From: Ascarosepion bandense
Taxonomy: Eukaryota > Mollusca > Cephalopoda > Sepiida > Sepiidae
Assembly (NCBI GenBank): GCA_037127315.1
Contig: JBBBDQ010001918.1
Location: forward strand, 2,709,501-2,773,500
DNA: 64,000 nt
Direction of reading: 5' to 3'
Below, piece by piece: positions 51,786-62,692 of the stretch. Each line of letters opens with the position of its first letter. Position 1 is the first letter of the stretch. The translations under genes and the position numbers were made by a program. A model generated the notes under the pieces. That model made no database searches. It saw nothing but the letters and a program-made list of their open reading frames with translations, and was not told where the DNA came from.

Positions 51786-53394
51786 TGCTAATATTTACCT
51801 AACGTTGAAGTACCTCTTTATCTATATTTCGATTTCTTTATTGCTACTTTCTATGTCTGTCTGTCCTCACATGTGTGAGCGTTTATCCATAACTTTACCG
51901 CATTTTTATATAATAAAATATTCATAAAATTACAGAAATACAAAAAATTACAAAAAGAAATCCTCAGAAAAAACTTTGACGTAGCTAAGAAAAGCTGAGT
52001 GCCAATTTGCCATAAGTCGATTATTTATATACGACCAATTATCATCGGAGTATTTTTCTACCCTATTTTCTTGACTTCTTTTTAATTTACACCTTTTTTT
52101 TTCTATCCAGTCAAGCCCTATTCTCAGTAGTTAACATTCTGCTTTTAGCTTTTATTTTTAATTCCTCTTCTGTTTTTTTTTTTTGTTTTTTTTTTTTTTT
52201 GTCGGATTAAAAGTGCGGAAACATTGATGCAGTAAGAATATACAGACTATCATTAATTCCGTCGAATGAGATCGACAGGAGGCCGGATAGACAGACGATC
52301 GCTCGGACTGTTGTCGAGAATGAACGTCACTTCCGGTCTGTCGGGCAATTGAACAAAGAAAAGAAGAACAGGAAGGTAAGAAGGAAGGAAAGAAAAACCG
52401 TGGGTAGTTAAGGGCAAAATAATGAAAGTAGAAAAGACATAGAAAAGAAACGAAAAAAAATTTAAAAAATGAAAAAAATGCAAACGACGAAAAATAGAGA
52501 AAATCGACACAAAATGGCGAGAATTAATTGGATGGATGATACCCCATGGAAATATTGCGGGGAAACAGGAGTCCAGTTACCTGTTTGTGAAACTGTTAGC
52601 GTATTTCCTACGAGCACCAGTGGACAGCGTTCGTGTACAAATAATAAAAAAAGTAACTATTAATGTTGCTTTTCAAGATGTAATGACTAGACAACATCGA
52701 ATGTGAACATTAGAAACGTTATTCCGTTGAGATGAACTGTTAGCAATTAGACGGTTTTTTTTACAGAGTTGTTATCATTGAAATGAGTAATCGGGTAGTT
52801 CATTATTATTACACAAACAAGGCAGAGAGAAACTACCTATCTCGAAGCTAAGTCTATATCGTACATATCCTTATAATTCACACTCACTTCCTCCTCTGAG
52901 TCACGCTAAAACCTCATTCCGTAAATCTCTACCTTGAAAGTCTCTTAAACCTTGTATTGGGTCAACATTTTAGCGAAAGAAATGCTGGTACCAACTTGTA
53001 CTTAGAAATTAATATATGAAAATATATCAATTTTCACACGCTAATCAGATTCACGAACCTATCACTCATTATGATATGCACAATCACCCCAAGAACTATT
53101 TTCTGTCAGGATTGACTGCTAATTACATCACCTCCTCAAATTTATAGACAAATCATATAAATGCATGCTGAGTTTTTTTCCTAATCAATAAAAAATTATA
53201 ATTCACAGTCTCATCATCCATATTTTTTTCTTGAGGTCGGAACACTATAGCCACTTGACTGTATCCCATTTTTGAGTGTGAACACTATTCATACGTTATG
53301 ACATTTTTGCCTTATTACTGTTTCTTTGCCTAGATTTGTTTTGCTCATATATTGTTTGCTTAGTATTATTTTGATCCAGTATTCGCAACAGCAA
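51786..53394. other. no gene; mixed T-rich and A/G-rich sequence
   Basis: T-runs near 52180-52200, purine-rich 52365-52510. 52510-52640 is less biased (open frame MARINWMDDTPWKYCGETGV) but nothing identifies it. 52671-53394 is AT-rich without features. Confidence 0.55.
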
Positions 53395-53870
53395 AACCGT
53401 CTAGAGTTCCAATTCCTGTAGGACCACGCCATGGCGGTAAGGTTGAGGAGGAGAGACCAAACAATGCAGCCAACTCCTGAAGACCCCAATGGCGGAATTG
53501 ACAAAGACCTTCATGATCGCAAACACCAAACCGGCGGCGCTAGTCGAGATGAAGCAATCAAAGCGGACCTCGACAGCCCGAAGCAACAAAGTTTGCTGGA
53601 TCTCGCTTGTCTCAATTTCTTTTGCGTTTCGAGGGAGTGCAGGCCAAGTTTCCTGGGCTTCTCCGTCACGCAGAGTTGTCCACCAAAATCAAATTCATGC
53701 GAATAGTCTTGTCAGAATCTTTTTGATCCACAACAATCTCCGCCACCACCACCACCACCGGCACCACCACCACCACCACCACCGGCACCGGCACCACCAC
53801 CACCACCACCGGCACCAAGCTGGAGAATAGAGAGAGAGGGGATGACATTACCGATTCGAGTGGGTACCTA
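53395..53870. other. GC-richer island of unknown nature with (CCA)n
   Basis: Stands out by composition. The plus strand has 91- and 113-codon overlapping frames (MAVRLRRRDQTMQPTPEDPN...). The minus strand has a similar open stretch with KKLRQARSSKLCCFGLSRSA. A CACCAC/GGCACC repeat lies at 53742-53816. No domain recognised on either strand, and frames on both strands argue against a simple gene. Could be an old processed copy or a single exon. Confidence 0.35.
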
Positions 53871-53980
53871 AAACTACGACAATTTTGCAATGTTGCTCTT
53901 CTGCCTTTTTTTATTTTTCTATTGTATATTGAGCAATTTGTCAATTCCGTTTGTTGAGAATTTTGGCAGTTACACTAACT

Positions 53981-54210
53981 GGATGTGCGTGGGTGGTGCA
54001 ATGAATATCGACTCGGAACAAAAGATTGAAGAGCCAAGTTCAAATTTCAATTGAATTCGTTGCATTCACTTATGCGAAAACTTCCTTCAGCTATGGGTTA
54101 AATATCACGGCAGATTGGGTTTTATAGCCTGGGTTGGCAACCAGTCTATCGCCGAAAGTAATGGCAACCTAAGGCGGCAAAATCTTCTGCCCAAGCGTGT
54201 ACTGACTGAT
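53981..54210 (+). mobile_element. SINE family 1, diverged
   Basis: GGTGGTGCAATGAATATCGA (A-box-like) to GCCCAAGCGTGTACTGACTG. Internal deletion removes the tail hairpin. Confidence 0.87.
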
Positions 54211-54375
54211 ATTTCTGACATTTCCTATATCTAACCACTCTTTCTCATCACTTTCCCCTATGTAAGCCCCTAACCACTCTTTCTCATCTCTTTCGCCTAT
54301 GTAACCCCCTGCGCAATAGTGGCATTGGAATGCCTTGCTTGGGGTGAAATGATTAAAAAAAAAACAAAAAAAACA
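54211..54375 (+). repeat. LINE 3' tail with poly(A)
   Basis: TCTGACATTTCCTATATCTA to CTTGCTTGGGGTGAAATGAT and A-run. Nearly the same as 33944-34095, including the duplicated CTTTCxCCTATGTAA. Confidence 0.75.
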
Positions 54376-54450
54376 CGGCCAGTTACTCGATAAAAGGAGC
54401 CTGTGGAGAGCTATGTTCCCCTACCTCTTGAAGAGACACGGTACAAAGAA
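54376..54450 (+). pseudogene. LINE C-terminus scrap
   Basis: GGAGAGCTATGTTCCCCTAC then CTTGAAGAGACACGGTACA corresponds to the W(K/R)AMxAYxLKxxGT end seen at 45690, 32890 and 58630. Confidence 0.55.
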
Positions 54451-54539
54451 GAACAGGAAAAATATGTCTTATTTCGAGAGCTACTTAATTCTTACTTTCT
54501 AGCCTTGATAAAGGCAAAAAATATTTAAGCGGTTGTGTG

Positions 54540-55290
54540 TGGGGGGTGGGGCAGTAAATAATATTCTATGTCTGGCAACAGGACTCTGCACCATGCAACA
54601 CGAGCAAGAGAACTTAGTCTTGGCTGTCAGACAATTTCTGCGACCACATCAAACCTTATATTAACACCCGCCAGACTATAAGCCCCTTGAATTTTATGTG
54701 TGGGGCAAAGTTAAGCAAGAGACCAAAAAACTCTTTGTAACACCCAAATTGAACTAAAGGCATGAATTATGGCATCATTCACCAACTTAAACAAGGAGTC
54801 AGTCAGTTAAGTGCCATACGTGAAACACGCTTGGGCGATCATGTCTCGAAAAAGTCATGACTGACTGGGCAGAAGATTATCCCGCAGTAGGTTGCCATTG
54901 CTTTCTGCGGTAGACTGGTTGCCAGCCAAGGCTATAGAACCCAATCTATCCTCTTATTTAACCCATAACTGGAAGGAAGAGACGGAATAATACCTTTCCC
55001 AAGGGTATTTGCGTGTAAGTGAATGCAATGTATTCAAGTGGAATTCGAACTCGGCTCCCCAAGTTCCGAGCCGATATCCACTGCACCACAACGCACAACA
55101 AAGAGACCGTCCAGAAAGATGTAGTAAATTCCGAACTAGTTTAGAAGCCGTGGCGATTTTATTGAATAAATTTAATTCTTAGTATTTCAAGATATTTTTG
55201 TGTAATTTTGGTAAATATATCTGTTAAAATGATATGTCAGTGTTATTTTCACGTTTGCGTCATTCAGACGACAATTCACCCCTCGCACCC
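54540..55290 (+). pseudogene. mariner-like transposase, C-terminal half, split by a SINE
   Basis: The plus strand reads VWQQDSAPCNTSKRT (second catalytic D region) at 54572, then FCDHIKPYI. After a frame change come LEFYVWGKVKQETKKLFVT and LNK. Beyond the SINE it continues KETVQKDVVNSELV. The SPDCxPLEFYVWG-like region holds the last catalytic position, but a frameshift falls there. The 3' end near 55280 (ATTCACCCCTCGCACCCTGT) looks like a mariner terminal repeat followed by TATA. Inactive. Confidence 0.82.
54799..55096 (-). mobile_element. SINE family 1, full length, inside mariner
   Basis: Near-consensus copy. Target duplications AACAAGGAG (54790-54798) and AACAAAGAG (55097-55105) differ by one base. 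A short deletion lies in the head (CGGCTCCCCAAGTTCC). Confidence 0.94.
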
Positions 55291-55569
55291 TGTATATATA
55301 TATTAAGAGAGACCAAGACTGAGAAAGAAATAGAGAGAGGGAAGGCAGAAGCAGATGTAATGATGGCCACCAACAGACATCTCCACTCTGAACCATTAAC
55401 AAGATAAATATAAAGGCAAACATACTCTTCTTGAAATAATAACAAATGTGGGTGACTTGACGGCTGTTGTGTACCAAGGATTTGTAGAGGTTTTTAAGGA
55501 CGATGGGCGGGACAAAGTGTCTCTGGCAACACGCAGTGAGCTTCTCGTGTTGAGGTCGTCAGTCAGTCC

Positions 55570-56880
55570 GTCCTAAAATTCGGCAAGAACGAAAAAGAAC
55601 GATTGAAGAAAGGAAGGAAATCACGAAATGGAATAGAAAAAGGAAGAAAAGAAGGATGGGAAAAAGGAAAGCAAGGAAGAAGGAAAGGAAGGAAAAAGAA
55701 AGGAGACAGGAGGAAACGAATAAAAAAAAAGGAAATAGAAAGAAAGGAAAAGAAACTGAAGCATTAAATATGAAAGAAAAATGAAAGAATTAAGGAAGTC
55801 AGGAAGAAAATAACGAAGGAAAGAAAAAATGGAAATTAGAATGAAATGAAAGAAGAAATGAAAGAAGAAATAAAGGAAAAAAAAACGAAAAAGAGATGAG
55901 AAGGAAAGAAAGAAAAAGGAAGAGAAACTGGGAAAAATAATTAAATATGGAAGACAAATAGGAAAAGGAAGGAAGGAAGGAAGGAAGGAAGGAAGGAAAG
56001 ATAGAAAAAGAAGAATGAGTTGTGAAATAAAAAATGGAACAGTGATGAAAGGAAGACGAAATAAGGAAAGGGAAGGAGAGAGAAAAAAGAAATCAAATAT
56101 GAAAGAAAAAATAAAGGAAGAAAGAAAAGTAAAGAATGAAATATGGAAAAAAATGAGACAAAGACGAAAAGAACTAAAGAAAAAAAAGACACTGGAAGAA
56201 AAGCTTTAAAAACGGAAAAAATGAGACAAGAACTAAAAAGAGGAAGTAAAGAAGAGAGACAGGGAGAAAATAAGGGAAGATGAACAAAAAATGAGAGATT
56301 TATGAAAAAAAAAAAGGAATGAAAGAAGACAGGAATAAAAATGAAAACTGGGAGAAAAATGGGGCAACAACAAAAAAGAAAGAAGTGAAGAAGAAAGAAA
56401 CAAAAAAGAAAGATGGGTAAAAGAATGAGACAAGTGTGAAAAGAAGAAAGGAAAGAAGACGGGAAAATGGTGCAAGAAAGAAAAACAGAAAAAATAAAAG
56501 TGTAAGAAAAATGGGAGAAGAACGCAAAGAAGAAAGCGAAAATGGGAGACGGGAAGAAAAAAAAATGGAAGAAAAAATGAAGGAAAAAAAAAGAAACTAG
56601 AAGAAAAGTATGAAAGATAGAAAAAAAAAGAGACTAGAATGAAACAAAGAAGAAAGACAGGAACAACATTTTGGAGGAAAATGAAACAAGTACGGGAAGA
56701 AGAAAGAAATGAAGAAAAAATATTTAAGATGGAATAAAAAAATGAGACAAGAATGAAAAAAAAAAAGGAATGAAAGAAGAGAGGTGGGAATGAAAAAGTG
56801 AAAGATGGAGGGAAGAAGTCGAGCACAAACGGATTGGACGTATGAAGGATGGAAATCAAAAAGTAAGAGACGCGTGACAA
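55570..56880. repeat. 1.3-kb polypurine tract (GAAA/GGAA-rich)
   Basis: Almost exclusively A and G on the plus strand, with AAGGAAGGAAGGAAGGAAGG at 55968-55998. Spurious long frames (up to 215 codons, Phe/Ser/Leu-rich, minus strand) come from this bias. Confidence 0.93.
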
Positions 56881-57086
56881 ACGGGTTTACAAGGCGAGTC
56901 CCCTGGCCGTGACGCTACGTTAAGTTTCTTATTTGCTTCACTTTCATTGCCCCAAAGTAACAGTAGTCCGGCATAAATCAAGAATGAAACTGACCTGCGA
57001 ACTGAACGACCTATTCACCACGCTACGGTAGGCACTTAAAAAAAAAAAAAAAAAAAAAAAAAATAATATATATATATATATATATA
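56881..57086. other. unassigned, then poly(A) and (TA)n
   Basis: A-run 57036-57062 followed by TA tract to 57086. Nothing coding. Confidence 0.7.
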
Positions 57087-57099
57087 ACATCACATATCC

Positions 57100-57707
57100 T
57101 GGGATGTGCGTTTTTGGAGCAATAAATATCGGCTCCGAACGAGGAATCGGAGAGCCGAGTTCGGATTCTAGTTGAATTCATTGCATTCACTTACGCGTAA
57201 ATAACCTTTAGAAAGATATTAATCCATGTCGTCTCCCTGCAGTGGATATCGGCTCAGAACGAGAAATTGGGGAACCGAGTTCGAATTCCAGATGAATTCT
57301 CTGCATTCACTTACACGCAAATACTCTTGGGATAGGCATTAATCCGTCTCTTCCTTCCAGTTATGGGTTAAATAACAGGAAAGATCGAGTTCTATAGTTT
57401 TGAATGGCAACCAGTCTACTGCAGAAAGAAATGGCAAACTACTGCGGGATAATCTTCTGCCCAGTCAGTCATGTCTCTTTCGAGACATGATCGCCCAAGC
57501 GTGTATCACGTATGACACTTAACAGACAACCTTCAGCTATGGATTAATTAGCAAGACAGATTGGGTTCTTTAGCCATGGTTAGCCACCAGTCTATTACAG
57601 AAGGTAATGCAAACCTACTGCGGTAAAATCTTCTGTCCAGTCAGTCATGTTTTTTTCGAGACATGATCTCCCAAGCGTATATCATGTATGACACTTAACC
57701 GATTGAT
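57100..57707 (+). mobile_element. SINE family 1 interrupted by a second SINE
   Basis: The outer copy covers 57100-57237 (TGTGCGTTTTTGGAGCAATA to CATGTCGTCTCC) and resumes at 57528 (CTTCAGCTATGGATTAATTA) to its tail at 57707. The inner copy lies between them. The outer is clearly more diverged than the inner, giving their relative age. Confidence 0.88.
57238..57527 (+). mobile_element. SINE family 1, nested inner copy
   Basis: Starts CTGCAGTGGATATCGGCTC, lacking the first ~10 head bases, with B-box GAGTTCGAATTCC, a perfect hairpin, and tail GACACTTAACAGACAAC. Confidence 0.9.
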
Positions 57708-58328
57708 TCCTTCAGTACATAGACAATCGCGGCTCTGTACATCTTTTTATCGTGTTGGTTATTTGCCATCATCCTCATCCCGCTTTCGCCATCTTGTCTC
57801 ATGAAGTCGTTTCTTTGCCTATTTCTTTTGCTTCACTTCACTTTTTGTTTTAATCACTTCACTCCAAGCAAGGCAACACAGCCACTAAGACGCAAGGGTT
57901 ATTTGTTTGATTCTGTTTAGCGGCATATGGGTTTCTTAATACCGATATCTAAATATTTTAAACGGAACTGTATACCTTCAACTACGGAAGAAAAAATATT
58001 GATGGTATTTTTACTATAAAAAGTATTTTGATAGTTTTATAGAGTTTTTTTTGTGCAGGGTGGGGAGAGAATATTTGCCCATAGCTACAGTTCCACCCTG
58101 ACCTATCTAGTAGCACCTCTAACAGGTGCTACTACCTAGGTCAGGTTGGAACTGTAAACAACAGCAGCTATTAGGTTGTTACAAAAATAATAGCCGATTT
58201 TAGAAACATAATTCTATTCTTGAAATAAAGAAATCTTTCTGCTTTACATTTTTAGTCACCCGTCTCTACACTACCCGACCAAGATAGTTAATTTTTTTTT
58301 AACCTTTTCCATTTTGATTTTCAGTGGG
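57708..58328. other. no gene; weak dispersed block with a hairpin
   Basis: 57850-57940 resembles 10850-10960. At 58087-58155 the arms ACAGTTCCACCCTGACCTA and TAGGTCAGGTTGGAACTGT form a ~30-bp stem with a short loop. Confidence 0.55.
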
Positions 58329-58685
58329 TCTAGAGAAGGATTCTGAGGATACTACGAGTCAAACATGAGAGCAACGACAGGGTTTCGGAGGTGATGCAAA
58401 CGAAAAGGAAACTTATAGGTCACATTAGGAAGTGACAGCTAAAGTTCCTGGGACATGCAATGAGGAAGCAGGTCTTCGAGAGCCTAATACTAACAAGCCA
58501 GATAGAGGAAAAAAGAGGCAAAGGAAAGCAGCGGATAACGTATTTGAAGGACCTGATCAGGTGGATGACGAACTAGGGTTGCGTGGTGTAACAGGAGAAA
58601 GCCTGCTCAGAGCCACTAGGGATAGAGAGATGTGGAAAGCCATGGTCGCCTATGTCCTGAAAGGACAAGGCACATAGAAGAAGGA
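58329..58685 (+). pseudogene. LINE C-terminal remnant, duplicate A
   Basis: Reads KVPGTCNEEAGLREPNTNKP, then AADNVFEGPDQVDDELGLRG, VTGESLLRATRDREMWKAMV and AYVLKGQGT, with frame changes against the better copy at 45378. The same block plus the following SINE head occurs at 62693-63371. Confidence 0.85.
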
Positions 58686-58862
58686 GATGACGGTTTTGGC
58701 TTTTACCTCTTTTCTTTTCTCTCACACACATAGATAGGTAAAAGCGAACCGATGCGTACTATTTCGACTAGGGGTGCAAATCTTATTAGAGGGCCCCGGG
58801 CACTGCTTTGCTACCCTCGCTCTTTTACCAACAATTGATTTTTTCTACTTACATTTATATTT

Positions 58863-59161
58863 GTCAGTTAAGTGCCATAAGTGATACACGCTTAGGCGAT
58901 CATGTTTTGAAAGAGACATGACTGACTGGGCAGAAGGTTTTCTCGCAGTCGGTTCCCATTACTTTCGGCGATAGAGTGGTTGCCGACCCAGGATATAGAA
59001 CCTTATCTGTCCTGCTATTTAACCCATCAAAGAAGAAACTGATTAATACCTTTACTAAGGCTATTTGCAAATAAGTGAATGCAACTAATTCAACTAGAAT
59101 TCGAACTCAGCTCTTCGGTTTCTAGTTCCGAGCCATTAACCACTGCACCACAACGCACATA
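58863..59161 (-). mobile_element. SINE family 1, near full length, in duplicated block
   Basis: From GTCAGTTAAGTGCCATAAGT to CACTGCACCACAACGCACAT. Diagnostic bases (CTTAGGCGATCATGTTTTGA) are shared with the truncated copy at 63317-63370, so both descend from one insertion. Confidence 0.92.
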
Positions 59162-59170
59162 CGTTACAAA

Positions 59171-59376
59171 TTCAACTAAGCACAACTGACTGTCAAAAGA
59201 TGAAACATTTTCGCGTATTCTGACGTCATTCTAATTTATTTTTTATTTCATCCAAACCTGTGAACTTCTTTTACTCATGCCAAACCTCGGAAATTACAAT
59301 AATTAACTATTTTTATCGATAATATTGAATTCATTAAAATTATTCAGCTTTTTAACAAAGAAAACCTCAAGTTGTA
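59171..59376. repeat. dispersed repeat, partner of 3208-3487
   Basis: ACTAAGCACAACTGACTGTC to AACCTCAAGTTG, collinear with 3211-3382. Interrupted at 59377 by about 900 bp absent from the other copy. Confidence 0.6.
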
Positions 59377-59687
59377 GGGGCCTCGGTGATACCTGGTAAA
59401 CTGGACTTGTGCCAAACACGTCCGATGTTCCCACAATTCAAATATCAGAAGGTTAAAATGTGAAATATCTCGTGTGTACTTCAAAGCAAAGATTTATTTA
59501 CAGAATGACAAAAGGATAATAAGGGGAATTTTGTTATCTGAACACTATAATATATTTGCGAAAAGAGAAATGTTCTTTGAGAAAATGCATGTCGTTAGGT
59601 AGTTAAAATCGTTTGTAGTAGTTATGAGTTCATGGTTGTATAGTAGCAGAATGTAAAATCTTTGTTCCTTCCTCTTTTTGGTAGGTC

Positions 59688-59718
<31 letters not shown>

Positions 59719-60283
59719 CAAAGCAAATAAAGAACATGTACTTAACGCGTCCATCTTGTCGTTATTGTTGTTCTATTTAGCGGTGTGGTGTGAAAATGAA
59801 GAAAAAGACGTTAAAAGAAGAGGTCGAATGAAACTGTGGCGTGCCCTACGTCCGGGTTGGCGTGGAGTGGAAAAAAGTAAAAGAAAATTGGCAGCAAAGG
59901 CGAGTCAGCTTGAAGTTTCTTCTTTACATTGTGAGATGCTTCCATCTGACTGACTGCTTTTGACAGATTAGCGTCGTGGTTTAATAGTCAAGGTTCTCAT
60001 GATGCCGGCTCCAGCAGACCTTTTCACATCTAGGCGTGAAAATACATCATATATGAATTTGCTATTTTTAATCCTATCAGAATTAGCTTTTCGCACTGAC
60101 TTGTGAATTTTTCTTAATTGGGTTTTTTCAAAGACGTCTGAATCCCCCTTTGCAGGTGTGGAATTTTACTTTGGGTTTTTCCCAAATGCTTTTAGTCGTT
60201 TGAATCCGATTCTGCGGTGTGCAATTTATTTTGTGTTTTTTTAGTTGGCTGATGGATGATATAAGATTTGTATCCTATAAAGT
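59377..60283. other. insert of unknown nature; (GA)n at 59689-59716
   Basis: No recognised protein. The plus-strand frame 59678-59953 begins in the GA tract (REREREREG) and has no domain. Confidence 0.5.
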
Positions 60284-60900
60284 CGATGTTAAAAATCGCC
60301 GCAAAAAATTGTTGATGTATTTAGAATATATTGATCTATTATGACACATCTATCACTTGTATTTAGATACATTCTATTTATTTTCATTTTTCTAGTTGAC
60401 TTGTTCACCTATATTGCACATGATCCATTATTGGACATAATTAGATTATCATAAAATTTGTATTTTTTTAATACTACCTTATGAAAACTAAAAAGTTGTA
60501 GAGTGTAGGGGACCGTATCATAAATTAGGAGATCTTGATATCACAGAATCGGGGGTATCATGTATTCGGGGGAGGGCACAAGATCCTTGTACCGGCCCAC
60601 CCTGATTAAAAACTTACTTTGCAAAAATCAAGATAAGAAATCTGGGACATTATTTGAGAATATAAACGGGTAATGCTGATAAGCTTTTAACTGCTAATCT
60701 GAGATTAAAAGTCTCCTTTTATCTATTTTTAAAGATAATTTGACAAACATGGACCTTGATGTCTGCAAAAAGACGGAGTGCCAAAGATACGTTTTTTCCA
60801 TGACACCGTTTTTTATCGCAAACACTTTTACTCTTCGGCAATGTTTATTGTTTTGAAAAGCTGTGACTACAATTAGAAAAAATCTAAATATGTGATGAAA
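60284..60900. repeat. dispersed repeat continued, partner of 3380-3480 and 4450-5240
   Basis: AGTCGATGTTAAAAATCGCC, TCTATTATGACACATC and TATTGCACATGATCCATTAT follow the same order as the first copy. The later part is only weakly similar. Confidence 0.5.
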
Positions 60901-60903
60901 GTG

Positions 60904-60945
<42 letters not shown>
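60904..60945. repeat. (TA)n microsatellite
   Basis: TA tract abutting a palindrome. Confidence 0.97.
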
Positions 60946-60947
<2 letters not shown>

Positions 60948-61069
60948 GTAAAAAAAATCACAAGATCGCCAAAACCTACCGCGGTTTCACACAACGGCTC
61001 GTCAGATTCTGACGAGCCGTTGTGTGAAACCGCGGTAGGTTTTGGCGATCTTGTGATTTTTTTACGTGT
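60946..61069. repeat. near-perfect 124-bp palindrome of a hammerhead-like repeat
   Basis: Arms of about 61 bp are inverse copies with almost no spacer, meeting at CGTCAGATTCTGACG. Each arm reads outward as CTGACGAGCC...GTGTGAAACCGCGGTAGG, that is a CUGACGA core, GAAA, palindromic CCGCGG and UA. Stem II is poor (G-U, C-G, mismatch) and stem I is missing because the two halves meet at the core. Confidence 0.75.
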
Positions 61070-61359
61070 CTTTGCTCTACATTGCTTCCTATTTGTTATT
61101 TCGCTTTGGTTAGTTCTGTATCGAGCACTTTTTCTGTCTTTGTGGTTGGTTCCGTTTGGGGTTTTTTTTTCTTTACTGCGGGGTATTGTATGTATTGTCT
61201 GTATTCCGCAGTTTTCTTTTTTTTCTCCCCTCTTGTCCAACGCCTTATAGCGACGGATAGTAACGGAATTAGATTCTGTCTGTTATTTGGTGTCCTTAAA
61301 GTTTATTTTCGTATAGTTTTAGGATTTAGATACTTACAGAGTCGGTCTTGTTATTATAT

Positions 61360-61365
<6 letters not shown>
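61070..61365. other. no gene recognised
   Basis: T-rich. The plus-strand frames here are Phe/Tyr-rich and extend into (TA)n. Confidence 0.65.
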
Positions 61366-61411
<46 letters not shown>

Positions 61412-61452
61412 GTCTTAAATGTTGCAGTTATGTTCTTGGTTCTTATTCATTT

Positions 61453-61492
<40 letters not shown>

Positions 61493-61541
61493 CCAAATGA
61501 ATAAGAACCAAGAAAATAGTTGCAACGTTCAAATCTTTAAT
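61366..61541. repeat. (TA)n and an inverted repeat centred on (TA)n
   Basis: A first TA tract at 61366-61409. Then GTTCTTGGTTCTTATTCATT (left) and AATGAATAAGAACCAAGAAA (right) flank a second TA tract at 61456-61490, with about 45-bp arms. Confidence 0.88.
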
Positions 61542-61568
61542 TTGACACACTATTCAATATAACTCGAT

Positions 61569-61878
61569 GGATGTGTGTTGTGGTGCGGTGGATATCAGCT
61601 CGGTACGACAAACTGGGGAGCCGAGATCGAATTCCAGTTAAATTCCTTGTATTCACACACGCACAAATACCATTGTAAAAGGTATTAATCCATATCTTTC
61701 CTCCAGTTATGGGTTAAATAATAGGACAGATTGCATTCTATAGCTTTGGCTGGCAACCAGTCTACGGCAAAAAGCAATGGTAACCTACTGGGGATAATCT
61801 TCTGTCCAGTCAGTCATGTCTCTTTCAAGACATGATCGCCCAAAGCATGTAAAACGTATGGCACTTAACTGACTGAAT
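61569..61878 (+). mobile_element. SINE family 1, full length
   Basis: TGTGTTGTGGTGCGGTGGAT to GGCACTTAACTGACTGAAT. Moderate divergence. No obvious target duplication. Confidence 0.93.
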
Positions 61879-61914
61879 CATTATAAAAATAGAGCAATGA
61901 ATATTTATTAATTA

Positions 61915-62075
61915 TTGCGTTAGAACATGCGCAAACTACGAAACTGTATATCTTGTTTCGACATTGAAAGAACAATGTCCCATCAAGTAGTTAACAATAA
62001 CGGTTGTTTCAATGTCGAAACAAAATGTACAATTTTGTAGTAGTTTGCACATGTTTTAACGTAATAATTAATAAT
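61915..62075. repeat. inverted pair of family 6 hammerhead-like repeats
   Basis: The left (minus) arm has CTTGATGG, stem II GACATTG/CAATGTC and GAAAC. The right (plus) arm keeps CAATGTCGAAACAAAATGTA but lost the core. Outer arms TTAGAACATGCGCAAACTAC and GTAGTTTGCACATGTTTTAA pair. Related to 25430-25481. Confidence 0.6.
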
Positions 62076-62119
62076 ATATATTTACGATATTTAAAAAGCA
62101 AAACAAATATATATTATTT

Positions 62120-62425
62120 GTCTATATTTCTGTGATGAGGGAGTATTTACAGTATTTACATTATTTGGACTATTATCCTCATTTTTCTTGCCATTTTTTA
62201 CGACGTTTTGGCCATTGTACGCTCCGGCCTTCTTCAGGTGCTCGGAATTTCGAACCGAACCCTTTATTAATATCAGTGGGGTATATGACCTCCATTCCTA
62301 GCAACTGAAGAAGGCCGGAGCGTACAACGGCCCAAACGTCGTACAAATGGCAACAAAGATGAGGATAATAGTCCGAATAATGTTAATGCTGTAAATAATA
62401 CCTCATCTCAGAAATATAGACAAAT
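62120..62425. mobile_element. inverted-repeat hammerhead-like element, copy 4, without tRNA-like part
   Basis: Arms near 62130-62250 and 62300-62425 carry CTTCTTCAGG / CTGAAGAAGGCCGGAGCGTA and the family tail (AAAGATGAGGATAATAGTCC). The plus motif reads CAAAC in place of GAAAC. The internal spacer is only about 50 bp. Confidence 0.65.
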
Positions 62426-62692
62426 AATATATATATATATCTTTTTTTGTTTTGTTTTGTTTTTTAATTTACAACGAAAACATTATTTATTCAGAGTAAT
62501 GAGGGGTTTACAGACGTTGGCAGTTGTTTACTGAAGCCAAACGCCCTAAATAATATCTTCAGTTACGCTTTGTCCGTACCAAAAGCCTAACTGAAAATAT
62601 AGTTTATCTGTCCGAGGATACTTTGGTCCTAGCTAGAAGGCCGAAATTCGATGACGACTGCGATATTTTTTAGATAGATGCACAGAAATGTG
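62426..62692. other. no gene; short (TA)n and T-runs
   Basis: Nothing recognised. Confidence 0.65.

Noticed and set aside
53742..53816. Pro/His-rich coding repeat
   Set aside because: (CCA)n simple repeat. Frames on both strands stay open for compositional reasons.
56233..56880. 215-codon minus-strand open frame, the longest in the window
   Set aside because: It is a translation of the polypurine tract (Phe, Ser, Leu only in quantity). No domain, and composition alone explains the lack of stops.
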